Below, piece by piece: positions 53,860-64,000 of a stretch of DNA of 64,000 nucleotides. This DNA comes from Ampelocalamus luodianensis (taxonomy: Eukaryota; Streptophyta; Magnoliopsida; Poales; Poaceae): positions 32,266,751-32,330,750 of the forward strand of contig CM070622.1 in NCBI GenBank assembly GCA_036346255.1. The letters are read 5' to 3'. Within the stretch, counting starts at the first letter, position 1. The number at the start of each line of letters is the position of its first letter. The notes under the pieces are model-generated. The model made no database searches. It had not been told where the DNA came from and was given only the letters and a program-made list of their open reading frames with translations. A program made the position numbers and the translations under genes.

Positions 53860-56450
53860 AAATGGCGAGATTGTCTCGAATGGGCCGAGTCGGAGATGGA
53901 CAATGCAAAATGATCGCTTTGAGTCGCCACGAGAAGATCCCGAGGGTCTTCTCGTGACTTGTATTGCGGCGAATGGGCGATTGGCCTTCGGAGAGGTAGG
54001 CCAAATTCCGTCTTCCGTGCTTATTGTGAGTGTGGCCTTGATTGCTGCTCACCCTTTCCTCATGCTCGTACTCGAGCACTTGAGTGGAATTAGTGAACCT
54101 TGGTCCTAATTCCATCACGATGTTAAGTGTATTCGTGTACTTGTGTGAGGCCTACCTAGGATTAGGCGGACCTCGACATTCGGTATTATTATGGAATGGC
54201 TCGTCAAGCGAGATCGCGTAGTCTGTGATCCAAGCTCCATGACAACAAGTCAAAGGAGTATATTCAGATGTTTACCCGGTCGTCCTGGCCGGGTTGGAAG
54301 AAGAGGTGGTTCTGCTGGGTGGTTACCCAGGAAGATAGCCTCTCGTTTGTTGGACAGCCGCCGTGGCGATCTTCTTCCGGGACTCGACTCATAATCTCGA
54401 CCGGATAGCCCCTATATTCAAGCTATCAAAGACTTGAAGTCGGAGGGGCTCACCGGTTGGCATGTGGTGAAGGACTTCATCACGCGCCGGATTAGTCCTT
54501 TGAAGACAAGGGTCCCTCCCATGTGGAGGTACTCAGGAAAGGACGACCCAACCAGGGACTACAAGGACGGTGAGTAGAAAGACTTACTCTTTTGGTTTTA
54601 TCCTTGGTTAACCCTGATTTAGTCTATTTAATCGTATTGTCCATATTCCCAGATCTTTCGCAGGCGGAGGTTGACGCACGTGTCCGGCTCATCTGCGAGA
54701 AGCATCCGGCGAATATGGCAGCCCCTCAAATCCTCGCGGTTTTGACCACAGAGGAGAAAGAAAGGCGCCTAAAGGTAATCAAACGATTTTGTCTTTAGGT
54801 GTTTTATTGTCGTAGAATAGTATACGACTAGCTGATTTGTCGCAGAAAAACTTACGACTGGGTACTGATCGTAGAAAAACTTACGTCCGGATGTAATCGT
54901 AGAATAACTTACGATTAGACAATGTCGTAGGAATGCTTACGACTTAACGTAATCGTAGAATGACTTACGATTAGGTAATGTCGTAGAAATACTTACGACT
55001 TAACGTAATCGTAGAATGACTTACGATTAGATAATGTCGTAGAAATACTTATAATTTTTGAGCTGATCATACAGACCACTTTTCTCCTTCTTCAACAGAA
55101 AGTTGGCATGGAGAACCGCCGAGACGACGAGGAAGTCGGTGGTGGTTGTAGGCGACTCACGCAAACGGAATCAACGAAGTCCCCTCCATCTAAGAAGCGC
55201 CGACTGGTGAAAGTCGGCGACAAGGGGGGTTCGAGTTCTGCTCCTCCTGCTCCTTTTGCTAAGTTTGCCGCAGATCTAGCCGCGGCAAGAAAGAGAGCAG
55301 AAGAAGAGGCTCTTGCCCTTAAGCGCAAGGTCCCCAAAGTTAAGGTATCTTTCTACTACGATGACAAGTCCTTGCAGTTTACGCTTCGCGGCTTTGTAAG
55401 ACGGCTAGAAAAGAAGAAGCGGAAGGAGTTCATGTCTTTGCGAAGAAGCCGCTGCTCGGTGGAATCGAAGCCGTGGAAGCAGCATTCTCGAGCGGTCGAG
55501 CGATCTCGTCCACCCGGGAAGTCGGGAGGAGATGACTCCTGTTGCCCCGAGTGCATCTCAACCAATGGTGGTTGAGAAGAAATCGAAGAAATATTCCGTT
55601 GGGAAGGTTGCTCCCAAATTTCGGGTTAGGTCAGTAAGACAGAGGTATGTAAAATAAAACACATAAGTGTAATGACTACTTACTATTTTATTTGTTGACT
55701 TATTGTTGCGCTGCGATTCTCACCGCGTCTTCAAATTTTGAGGAACTCTCATAGAGGATCTGTTATCACCCCTTCAACCGAGAGTGCGACAACGACGATG
55801 GCGAAGATCTAGCTCTGCCCCTGCTGCAGAAGAGGCTGCGATTCTTTGAAGTAGCTACGAAGGCCAATGATGTTGAAGTCGCACGACATCGGAGTCGTCG
55901 AGAGGCGTGATGGAGGCCACACAAGCCTCGAGGAGGCACCGAGAGGCAGAGCGGCGGCGAGGCGACGGCCGTCGTCGGCAAGGAGGTCGTTGAGGATGTT
56001 TCCTTCGGCCTCGGTGGAGTTCACGTCCGCGAGTCGAGGAAGAGGAGTATTTCAACTTTTGCTCGACTTCTTTGGCCCCGACTCCATCGTAGGATCTTCC
56101 GCCTACCGCTCGCGATCGAGTACCCACCCCGGTAGCATTGTCAATGCGGAGACGTATTTGACAATGAGCGACTTGAAGGGGTATGGTGGAGCGAGTCGAG
56201 GAGATGGATGGTGAAGGATCCATCACGAATAGTCTCCATGTTTGCTTGGTCAAACATGAGCGTAAGTATTTATCGATACTCACTTAGGGTTTTATCTCTT
56301 TATCTTATCGTTTCTCTCTTTTTGAGAGCGTTGAGCAAGTCGCTCACGATTTGTGAGTACAATCGGCAACTTGTCAAGCCGATAAGAAAGGCAACACTCT
56401 GCGAACAAGCGAGAGAGGTGGTGAGTGACACTCGTAACCGGTTGTCGTAG
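53860..56450 (+). pseudogene. Antisense extra ORF (aORF) of Gypsy E, spliced-looking, decayed
   Basis: Grass Tat elements carry a gene opposite to pol near the 3' LTR (Pfam family called putative gypsy type transposon); its role is unknown. Visible pieces on the plus strand: IKDLKSEGLTGWHVVKDFIT and RRISPLKTRVPPMWRYSGKD to about 54570, a donor GGTGAGTAG, acceptor TTCCCAG at 54650, the short exon LSQAEVDARVRLICEKHPAN ending at 54774 with donor GTAATC, and acceptor CTTCAACAG at 55099 before a basic, KSPPSKKRRLVKVGDK-type segment and an Ala/Arg/Glu helix (AKFAADLAAARKRAEEEALA). Frames break in the first exon and after 55400. Confidence 0.65.
54805..55060 (+). repeat. Palindromic GTCGTA repeats in the aORF intron
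   Basis: About ten imperfect copies of TCGTAGAA(T/A)(A/G)ACTTACGA spaced by 5-10 bp. Single copies recur at 56443-56555 and in both LTRs. Confidence 0.85.
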
Positions 56451-56699
56451 AAAAGCTTACGACTTATACTAGTCGTAGAAAAACTTACGACTAGGGGTGG
56501 TCGTAGAATAACATACGACTACCCATTGGTCATAGAAATGCTTATGACCACTTGTTTTCATGTCCGCTCTTTTATCTTTGCAGTTTAAGAGCGGCGAAAA
56601 GACCTTGGTGATTAAACGACTTTGAAAAAGCCGAGTCAAAGAAGGCGAGGACAAAGTCATCGACCTCTGAAGAAGCTTGGAGGCTAACTCTATGACTAA

Positions 56700-57465
56700 G
56701 CGATTGCGGGAAAAATTAAATAGTGCGTATTACTCGATCGCTTCGATCTTGGTTTACGCATCCCTTTGCTTTTTGACCTCTTATTCTTTTGTAGAAAAGA
56801 AGTGAAAATAAGACCCCAGCGCTTTACGGTGATCAAGACTCGGTCTGATTCCCTTCATTATCCGGCGTTTGCTCTCTCATTGCTCCGTTGCTTTGGGGTG
56901 TGCGGCGGGCGTAACACAAACGAGTTCCCAACTCGTCGCAAAATTCTGAAATTTTGCACTTGTAAATTGTTTACCGTTATCCGTGATAATTCGACTTGGT
57001 ACTCGAATCGAGTGATCACGCATCTCATCATGAACCGTTTCTTGCTTCGTTGTTATCGATCCAGTTGGCTTCTATCCATTTTGTGAACGTATCAATAGCC
57101 ACAAACAGGAACTCGAAACCTCCTGGAGCTCTGGGTAACGGTCCTAGGATATCGATACCCCAAGTTGCAAAAGGCCATGACAGAGGAATTGTTTGCAACG
57201 CCTGAGCTAGTTGGTGTATTTGCCGGCTATGAAACTGACACTGTACACATCTTTTAACCATCTCCTTAGCATCGTAGAGGGCTGTTGGCCAATAAAAACC
57301 TTGTCGAAAAGCTTTACCAACTAGTGTTCTGTAGGAAGCATGAGTTCCACAGATCCCTCCGTGTATGTCGTGAAGGAGTTTTAATCCTTCGCTTTGCGGA
57401 ATACATCGCATGAGCACCCCTTGGGTTCCTCTTTTATAAAGAACACCTTCGACCGAAATATACAT
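56700..57465 (-). pseudogene. Gypsy integrase of E
   Basis: The minus frame 57028-57465 has the zinc-binding HHCC domain (LLHDIHGGICGTHASYRTL with CVQCQFHSRQ) followed by the core start, WPFATWGIDILGPLPRAPGG, FLFVAIDTFTKWIEA. Downstream core text continues in other frames (ITVNNLQVQNF-like, about 56900-57020) with frameshifts. C-terminal parts are unrecognisable. Confidence 0.85.
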
Positions 57466-57493
57466 TTTGGCTTTTCGGGATAATCGATCGATT

Positions 57494-58342
57494 CTAGATC
57501 GTCATCTGATGAGAACCCTCTTGAAGATACTCATAAATGGGCGCCATCCATGTATCTTCGTACTCTAGAGAGGCTGTTTCTATAGAAGGTGTCTCCAGTT
57601 CGTCGACTATGGACGGTTTCTGAAGCTGTTCCAGGAACACCCCTTTCGGTACTACGGATCGGGAGGAAGCTAGACGAGCCAGTTGGTCTGCGAGGAAATT
57701 ATCCTTTCGGGGGATAAATTGTACCTCAAAGCCCAAAAAGTGCTTTTCTAACTTTCGTACTTCCGATAGGTACCGGGACATGGTCGAATTGGAGCACTGG
57801 TACTCCTTTCCGACTTGATTCACGACTAGCTGAGAGTCTCCTCTTACGAGCAATCGTCGAATCGAGAGTGCTTTCGCAACTCGTATGCCAGCTAGCAAAC
57901 CTTCGTACTCTGCCACGTTATTAGTGGCCTGAAAGTTTAATTGTATGGCATACTTTAAGGTTTCTCCGGTAGGAGATTCCAGGACCACCCCAGCCCCCGA
58001 GCCACTTATCGTAGTGACCCGTCAAAGTACATCATCCATCGATCGTGGGAATCGTCGGGGTCTGAGCAGTTCGAGATTTGTCCATTCGCGACAAAGTCCG
58101 CCAAGATCCGGATTTAACGCCGTTCGGGACACGAAATGGATGTCGAGCGCCCCAAGTTCGATGACCATTTTGTCATGCGTCCCGCCGTTTCCTATTACGG
58201 AGGATCGCTCCCAAGGAAACTCGGGCAGCACAACTAGTTTGTGCGTCTCGAAAATAATGCCGTGATTTCCTCGAAGACATGAGGAGGGCATAAAGAAGTT
58301 TTGAACACGAGGGTAACGCTCCTTAGGTCCGCAAAACCTCAC
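57494..58342 (-). pseudogene. Gypsy RNase H region of E
   Basis: Two minus-strand frames. The first (58022-58342) covers RT-connection text with ERYPRVQNFFMP, KLVVLPEFPW and HDKMVIELGALDIHFVSRTA. The second (57494-57988) is the extra archaeal-type RNase H of Tat and related Gypsy elements: NNVAEYEGLLAGIRVAKALS, LVRGDSQLVVNQVGKEY, FIPRKDNFLADQLARLASS, with the acidic residues in place. A frameshift lies at about 58010. Confidence 0.85.
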
Positions 58343-58559
58343 TCACGTAGTATCTTGGTCGTTGTATGTTCTCACGTTCTCGACCAAAGATCGCTCTTCT
58401 TGCTGTGGCGTGGCGCCTAGGTATATTAAGAGCGTCTCTCCTAGCCGAGGAAACTAGAACAGAGCACTCGTAAGATACCTCTTGACTTCCTCGAAGGCTA
58501 AGTTAGCCTCTTACGACCATTGAAACCTTCATGTTTCCTTAGAAGTTTGAAGAAAGCGG

Positions 58560-59300
58560 TCCTTTTCTCCCGATCGTGCTATGAAACGACTTAAAACCGC
58601 CATGCACCCCGTATGTTTTGGACTTCTTTTTCGTGGTGAGTGCGCATCGAGTGATGGCTTTGATCTTTTAGGATTTGCTTGATTCCCGTTCGAAACCAGG
58701 AATCAAGCAATTTTCTGAAGAGACCCGAACACACACTTCTCGGATTTAGTTTCAATTGGTGTTTTCGAGGTTGTCGAAAGTCTCCCGCAAGTCGTGATAT
58801 GTTAGTCGTTTGGTGCTTTTACGACTAGGTCATCGACATAGGCTTCCAAATTCGGCCTAGTTGAAGAGCGAAAGTCGTTTGCATCAAGCGTTGAAAAGAA
58901 GCTCCAGCATTTTTAGGCCGAATGACATTTTGACATAGCAAAATACTCCAAGCGGTGTAATAAATGCGGTCTTTTCTTCATCTTCTCGATGCATCCGATC
59001 GATGATAACGGTATGCATCTAGAAAACTCAACATTTCACATCCTGCGGTAGAGTCAACCGGTGATCGATGCGAGGTAAAGGGAAATCATCTTTTGGACAA
59101 GCTTTATTAAGATCGGTAAAGTCTCGCACATACACCATTTGCCGTTAGACTTTCTAACCATTGAGGTTGGCCAACCACTGCGGGTGGTTGACTTCTCTTA
59201 TAAAGCCCGCTTTAAGCAACTTGTCCATTCGACCTAATAGCATCTCGTCGATCGGGGCAAATCTCGTAACTTTTGTTTCTGAGTAGTTTATCGGTAGTAA
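58560..59300 (-). pseudogene. Gypsy reverse transcriptase of E
   Basis: Fragments in several frames on the minus strand: YVRDFTDLNKACPKDDFPLP (fingers/palm), a decayed block around MLSFLDAY (usually LDGYSGYHQI), IRPKNAGASFQRLMQ (usually GATYQR) and YVDDLV at about 58828-58845 (catalytic YxDD). Many single-base deletions; not translatable. Confidence 0.75.
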
Positions 59301-59579
59301 GGCTAGCCTGCTCGATCACATTCCTTGGGACTCGGGCATGTCGGATGCTTGCCACGCAAAGACATCGCGTTTGCACGGAGGAAGGTGATGAGGCGTCTTC
59401 CTATTTAGGTCGGAAGAATCCCAATGCGAGCAGTCTTCGAGGGCTCCTCTGCGTCGAGGAACCTCTTTGACACGGTCATTCGGCTTAGGTGCGACTTTAG
59501 GCTTCGACTTGCTAGTCGAAGGTGACTTCGTCTCGAGTTGGTAGTTGTCCCACCATCTCAAGGGAGCGGCGGTCGCGAG

Positions 59580-60000
59580 AATCGTCATCTTCTTGTCACA
59601 ATATATTGTGATCACTCCTTTGGGACTGGCATCTTAAGACATTGGTACCCATAGTGAGTAGCTATCAAAAATTTTGCCAGAGTAGGTCGTCCGAGTATGG
59701 CGTTATATGCCGATCGAAATCGACCACATCAAAGGAGACTTTCTCGTCACGAAATTGCTTGGTGATCCAAGCGTTAAAGGAAGAGAAACTTGGCCAATGG
59801 GTTTGGCGAAGACCACGATGCGATTCCATGAAATGAATATCGTCTTGGTCTTACTTTGTCTGGTACTTGCATCTCGTCCAGGTACTCGTAAGCGATATAT
59901 TTAACGAGCTTCCACCATCAACTAAAACTCGATTGACTCGACAATTGTTGATGGTTGGTTCGACTACTATCAGAAATCGACCTGGTCTAGTCGAAGGCAT
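59580..60000 (-). pseudogene. Gypsy aspartic protease region of E
   Basis: Minus-strand text includes VNRVLVDGGSSLNI, containing the protease active-site form D-G-G-S, and ILGRPTLAKFLIATHYGYQC with KMPVPKGVITIY, the flap-to-RT linker typical of grass Gypsy elements. Frame breaks at about 59640 and 59870. Confidence 0.7.
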
Positions 60001-60539
60001 TGGACAATCACCTTTCTCGAAAGTAAGGTGATTTCAGACCACTGATAATTTATTGACAAGAGGAGAGTCGATTGTGTTTACCTCACGTTCGATCGCTTTG
60101 TTTGTCTTCGTGATTCGTATGTCAAGACCCCATAGATGTGATCAATGGTGTCTTTGCGGGTCTGGAAGCGGCATCTCCTCATCGTCCGACTCCTTTTGTC
60201 ATTGGTTTGGCCCACTGTTCAAGAATAGGAAGTGGCCCTTTGCGAATAATAGTCCTCGAGTTTCGTAAGAAAACTCGGCGATTCTGAGGTCATGCCCTTC
60301 TTTTTTATGAAAAGGACACCACAGGTTTGTCGTTTCTCCGATCTTGGCGTTTACCTTTACTTGATCGGGATTTTGCTTGGGGTTGTGTGGCTCCTTATCG
60401 CTACGGCTAGGACCTCCTTAGAAGCGGCATCCGGAGATTTTTGACTTTCGCTTTGTTCTTAGATTTCATAGCCTTTTATCCTTTTTCTTACCACTTTCTT
60501 TGCTTCCGAGGATGCCATCTTTGAATCGATGGTATCGTT

Positions 60540-61130
60540 CCATTTGACCGCTCTGCGGCGATCGCATATCTATCGACCATCTCAAAGAGCTCGCGACGGT
60601 GGCGGTGGATGTAAGCGATGTCCTCTGTTATTCTTACGCTACGGACTCCTGTTTGAAAGCCACGATCACGGATGAGTCGAAACTTCCGAATAGAGTTTGA
60701 ACTGGTCAGGCGCTGATGAATTGTCGTAGCGTTTCATAGTTGTTCGTCTTATCCGGTGCGAGTCATCCTCCTTTCCTAGGCGATTGTAAGTTCCACGAAA
60801 TTAGTGATGAGATCGAGAGGTGTTGCCACGAGTAGATCGACTCAAATGGTTGGTTTAGAAGCCATGATCGCGCAGATCCTTCGAGCACGATCGGAAGGTA
60901 ATTCGCCATGACATGCTCTCCTCCTCCTGCATTTCGGATAGGCGTAGTGTAGATCTGGAGGAACTCGATGGGGTTTTGAGTTCCATCGAATTTCTCCATA
61001 TTCGTCGGTTGAAATCGAGGCGGCCAACGAACCGCTCAAAGGTCGGCGAGCGCCCAACATCCGAGATAACCTCTTGTCTTCTTTTTGCGAAGCGAAGGTT
61101 AATGTCGTAGGCGATCGAACTCGTCGATAC
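60540..61130 (-). pseudogene. Gypsy gag of E
   Basis: The minus frame shows MEKFDGTQNPIEFLQIYTTP, GGGEHVMANYLPIVLEGSAR and SWLLNQPFESIYSWQHL, the conserved retrotransposon gag helix region (usually YDG..DP..FL..Y and W...LP..SI.SW..L). A knuckle is not seen. The 61130-62370 stretch upstream is a decayed N-terminal gag and leader without clear frames. Confidence 0.8.
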
Positions 61131-62371
61131 CCGCCATGGGGACTAGGCCTATAATAGGCCTCACCTTACGGAAATACTCCTCGTACCCGCTTGCGCCGTC
61201 GCGTCGGTGTTGAAGTGGTGAAAGATCACCCTCCCGTTGGCTTGTGGCATTTTCTCATGTCGAGAAACGACATGAGGAGAGTCGTCCGCCTTCCATGCGA
61301 CGAGTTTCTGAGCGGTGGCGAAGAAGTAGCGCACTATTACGACCGTGGTTGTGGTCGACCTCGTCGCTAGAGTTTGGCCATCATGTCACGAAGTCTTTGC
61401 GCAATCTCCTCGGCAAAAGATCATAACACGGTGCTCGGCGAGTTCTTGGGTGGGTTCTCCGCCAGATCATTGATGTCTTTGGAGTTCTTGAGCTTCCTTC
61501 ATTTCGAAATAAGCGCGCTCGGGGAGGTTCTTACGAGCCACTATTTTCTTCTGTCGAATTGCCTCGAATGGTCTATTTGGACCCTTGAACTTGTTTTAAT
61601 GGAGCACGAGAATGTTGAGGATGTCCGCACGTTCATCAAAGTGTTCGTTTTGTTCGCGGTGTGGTGTCCTTGCCATTCTGACGAGGTGGTGTAGAGTATG
61701 CTCGGCGGAAGCATGTCAATCCTTCTTACGGGAGAGCGATCACGATCGGAGGAAGGGCGAAGACATCCGTGGATGACTTCCACTTGCGCTCGAGATCTCC
61801 TCACCGGAGGAGTGGTCGGCGACACCATCTGGCGACTTGGAGTAAACCCCTCCGGTAGGGAACTCGGGTTATAACCGTCTCGATGCGGTGGCTCTGCGTC
61901 GGGACGGTTGAATTTGGATGAACAGCATGTTCAATCCTCTTCCCGCGGAAATGCTCGGAGAGAGGACCATCGGATGTCGATGGAGCTCGGGATAATGGCT
62001 TCGAACTTGTCTCACCAACTCGAATCGTCTTGGGGACTCGAACACTTAGAGGAAAAGCTCTCGTCGTGTTGCGAGTTTGCCACGAGACAGTACATTCTTG
62101 TCGAGTTGACCCTTGCCTCCCGAGAAATTGATACCTCGGTGGCGTCTTGTCGTGGGGATAAGGATCCTCCTCGACTCTGGTAATATCTGATCTCAGAGAT
62201 CGATAGAAGATCTCGAGGCGCAATACCATCGTAAGATCGATACTCGGTTCGTATTCGAGGCGGCATCCATGTTAATGTCTGCGTGTCGGCTAAGTCGAAC
62301 CAATTCTCCTCATTCCATTCTCCGGCATGGTAGCATAAAAGAAAAGGAAGAAGCGTGACAAGGAATTACAG

Positions 62372-62392
62372 AGGATCCCCGGTGGCGCCAAG
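62372..62392 (-). promoter_or_regulatory. Primer-binding site of Gypsy E
   Basis: Minus strand TTGGCGCCACCGGGGATCC directly inside the 5' LTR; its TGGCGCC start is a usual Gypsy primer site. Confidence 0.75.
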
Positions 62393-63169
62393 CGTCGGTG
62401 TTTTAGAACCGATCTTACGTAAAGATTGTTTGATTGGGGTCTCCACAATTGATCACACAGGCAGAAGAAGACACGGGATTTTTATACGAGTTCGGGCCTT
62501 CTCGGTGAGAATAACAACCCTACTCCTGTGTATCTTGTATTTGCTCTTTGGATTACAATCGAATAAGTAAGCTCATTTCTTCTTCCTTTTCCCAAAGGCC
62601 TCCTCTCTATCTCTATGAGATACCTATTTATACTAAGCAATAGTGGGCGGTGTCCTTCCAGGCTAATTAGTCACTCATTATTATGTAATAATGAGAGTAA
62701 TTACGGAGTAGTAACCTCCCATCTTTGTCAATCGATTACGATCGAGATAGTGGGAATTATCTCGATTATATCGAGAGAAGCTGCGTATTTTGATTGCTTA
62801 GATTCTCACATTTAATGGGCGTCAAGCGGGTGGGTCCGATGAAGTCGTGAGGAACACATGTGAGCCCCGATCGTAGAAAAACTTACGACCAGACATACTC
62901 GTAACGATCATACCATAGTCGTAGAAGAGCTTACGACCAGGGGGTAGTCGTAGGGATTATCCCGTGGTCGTAGAAGAGCTTACGACCAGGGGGGTAGTCG
63001 TAGGGATTATCCCATGGTCGTAGAAGAGCTTACGACCAGGGGGGTAGTCGTAGGGTGGTCTACGACTTCCTGACTAGTTCTTCCCTTTTGATATTCTAAG
63101 GGGTATGTCTTATACGTCATATTTCTTGATTATGGAGTAAATAAATGAGGATTATTTAGATCCTCGTCA
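62393..63169 (-). repeat. 5' LTR of E (777 bp)
   Basis: Matches 52549-53327; the terminal TG has become CG at 62393. Ends ATCCTCGTCA at 63169, followed by the target duplication GTCCT. Confidence 0.9.
62624..62632 (-). promoter_or_regulatory. TATA box of the E 5' LTR
   Basis: The minus strand reads TATAAATAG, placed so that transcription runs leftwards into gag. The same motif is at 52786-52794 in the 3' LTR. Confidence 0.65.
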
Positions 63170-64000
63170 GTCCTCTTCCATGACCTCTCTCTACCAACTT
63201 AGGAAACATTTTTTACAAATATGTTGACTTCTTTCTGAACCCATATAATACGATTAAAAGCAGGAAACAAATTGCACATCTAAAAAATGAAGAAGAAAAA
63301 AATTGTGAAGTAATCAAAATGAGTTTGTACTCAGAACATGTACTTAATTATACTTGTGAATAACATTACATAAGTAATAATTACAAAAATTACATTCCCA
63401 ATAATTATAAATTACAAAAATAATAATTGTGTAAAAACATGTAAATCTAGATGTAAATTTAGCCTACAAAAAAAAATGAATGATATCAACAATACCAACC
63501 TGCAAATAACATGTATCAAATATATCCAAAATAAACCTACAAATAAAAGACATGCAGACTCAGCTATCCTACACCCATGAACAAATGAATGTGGTATGAT
63601 CAGTGAATAGCACAAGACAATAGAATGATTATGAACTGCACAAACATAGATAATGCAGGTATTGGATCCTAAAAAGGATGAATTGCAACCTATTTAGCTA
63701 ATAGATCTATAGGAAGACCTCCTCAAGACCTCCCCTAGGACCTCCTCATGACCTCCCCTAGGACCTCCCTTAGGACCTATAGGACCTCCCTTATGACCTC
63801 CCCAAGGACCTCATCCAGGTCCTCTAGGACCTCCCTCAGGACCTCCCCTAGGACCTCCTCCAGGACCTACAGTACCTCTCTCAGGACCTCCCCCAGGACC
63901 TCTTCTGGGTCCTCTTCCAGGACCTCTCTCTGCCAACTTAGGAAACATTTTTTACAAATATGTTGACTTCTTTGTGAACCCATATAATACAATTAAAAGC
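63170..64000. repeat. 0.7-kb tandem repeat, end of copy 2 and copy 3
   Basis: Continues copy 2 after Gypsy E (CCTCTTCCATGACCTCTCTC), then copy 3 from about 63318 to beyond the window, with its minisatellite at 63715-63930. Confidence 0.85.

Larger units (their letters stand above)
52549..63169 (-). mobile_element. Ty3/Gypsy element E, Tat-type, 10.6 kb, TSD GTCCT
   Basis: LTRs 52549-53327 (3') and 62393-63169 (5'), flanked by GTCCT at 52544-52548 and 63170-63174. On the minus strand the primer site TGGCGCCACCGGGGATCC follows the 5' LTR, then gag, protease, RT, RNase H and integrase, the Gypsy order. Between integrase and the 3' LTR lies a plus-strand gene-like region with introns, the antisense extra ORF of grass Tat elements. 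The polypurine tract AGCTGGGGGGCTAGA precedes the 3' LTR. All coding parts are disrupted. Confidence 0.9.

Noticed and set aside
54805..55060. CRISPR-like palindromic repeats
   Set aside because: Repeat and gap are both short and similar to each other, and the motif recurs in LTRs of the same Gypsy element.

Overview
The window is a transposon-dominated stretch of a plant nuclear genome, most likely a grass. The evidence is the set of elements: Ty1/Copia elements with initiator-Met primer sites, a Tat-type Ty3/Gypsy element with an antisense extra ORF, Mutator-like (MULE) elements carrying gene pieces, a TTF-type hAT, an RTE-type LINE and tRNA-derived SINE-like units. Almost every long open frame is a decayed transposon gene or a shadow frame of GC-rich transposon sequence. 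No species can be named from the sequence alone.

The one convincing host gene is small and very stretched. It encodes a ubiquitin-like protein of 94 residues resembling plant Elongin B, on the minus strand. Its coding exons are 40478-40663, 40164-40203 and 17026-17087, with intact frame and consensus splice sites, and a probable 5' UTR exon ends at 49265. The last intron is about 23 kb because a Copia element (A, 17710-40045, TSD GCAAC) sits in it. The 5' UTR intron holds a second Copia element (D, with a solo LTR nested in it) and a Pack-MULE carrying a broken carboxylesterase fragment.

Layout. 1-5 kb: two minus-strand Copia pieces (F, G) of one short-LTR family. 4.8-12.9 kb: MULE-like elements (X1, X2 and a 706-bp relative) around a tandem repeat that carries a short Cys-rich ORF. 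13.0-16.0 kb: two hAT elements, one interrupted by a solo LTR. 17.0-40.7 kb: the host gene with the nested A cluster. Inside A are a LINE in its 5' LTR, a minus-strand Copia (B), LTR elements of a non-autonomous family (C and C-prime) inside B, and a hAT-like element. A large internal duplication repeats the B/A insertion junction, once at 30535 and once at 37559. 41.1-45.3 kb: Copia D. 45.8-47.4 kb: Pack-MULE. 49.3-50.3 kb: probable 5' exon, a foldback element and a 60-bp tandem repeat. 51.2-64 kb: a 0.7-kb tandem repeat containing GGACCTCC minisatellites, split by a 10.6-kb Gypsy element (E, 52549-63169, TSD GTCCT).

The genes do not form an operon or pathway. The coherent story is layered insertion: most outer boundaries can be fixed by exact or near-exact target-site duplications, and the copies present or absent in the two halves of the duplication give a relative order of events. 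No CRISPR array, rRNA gene or canonical tRNA gene was seen.
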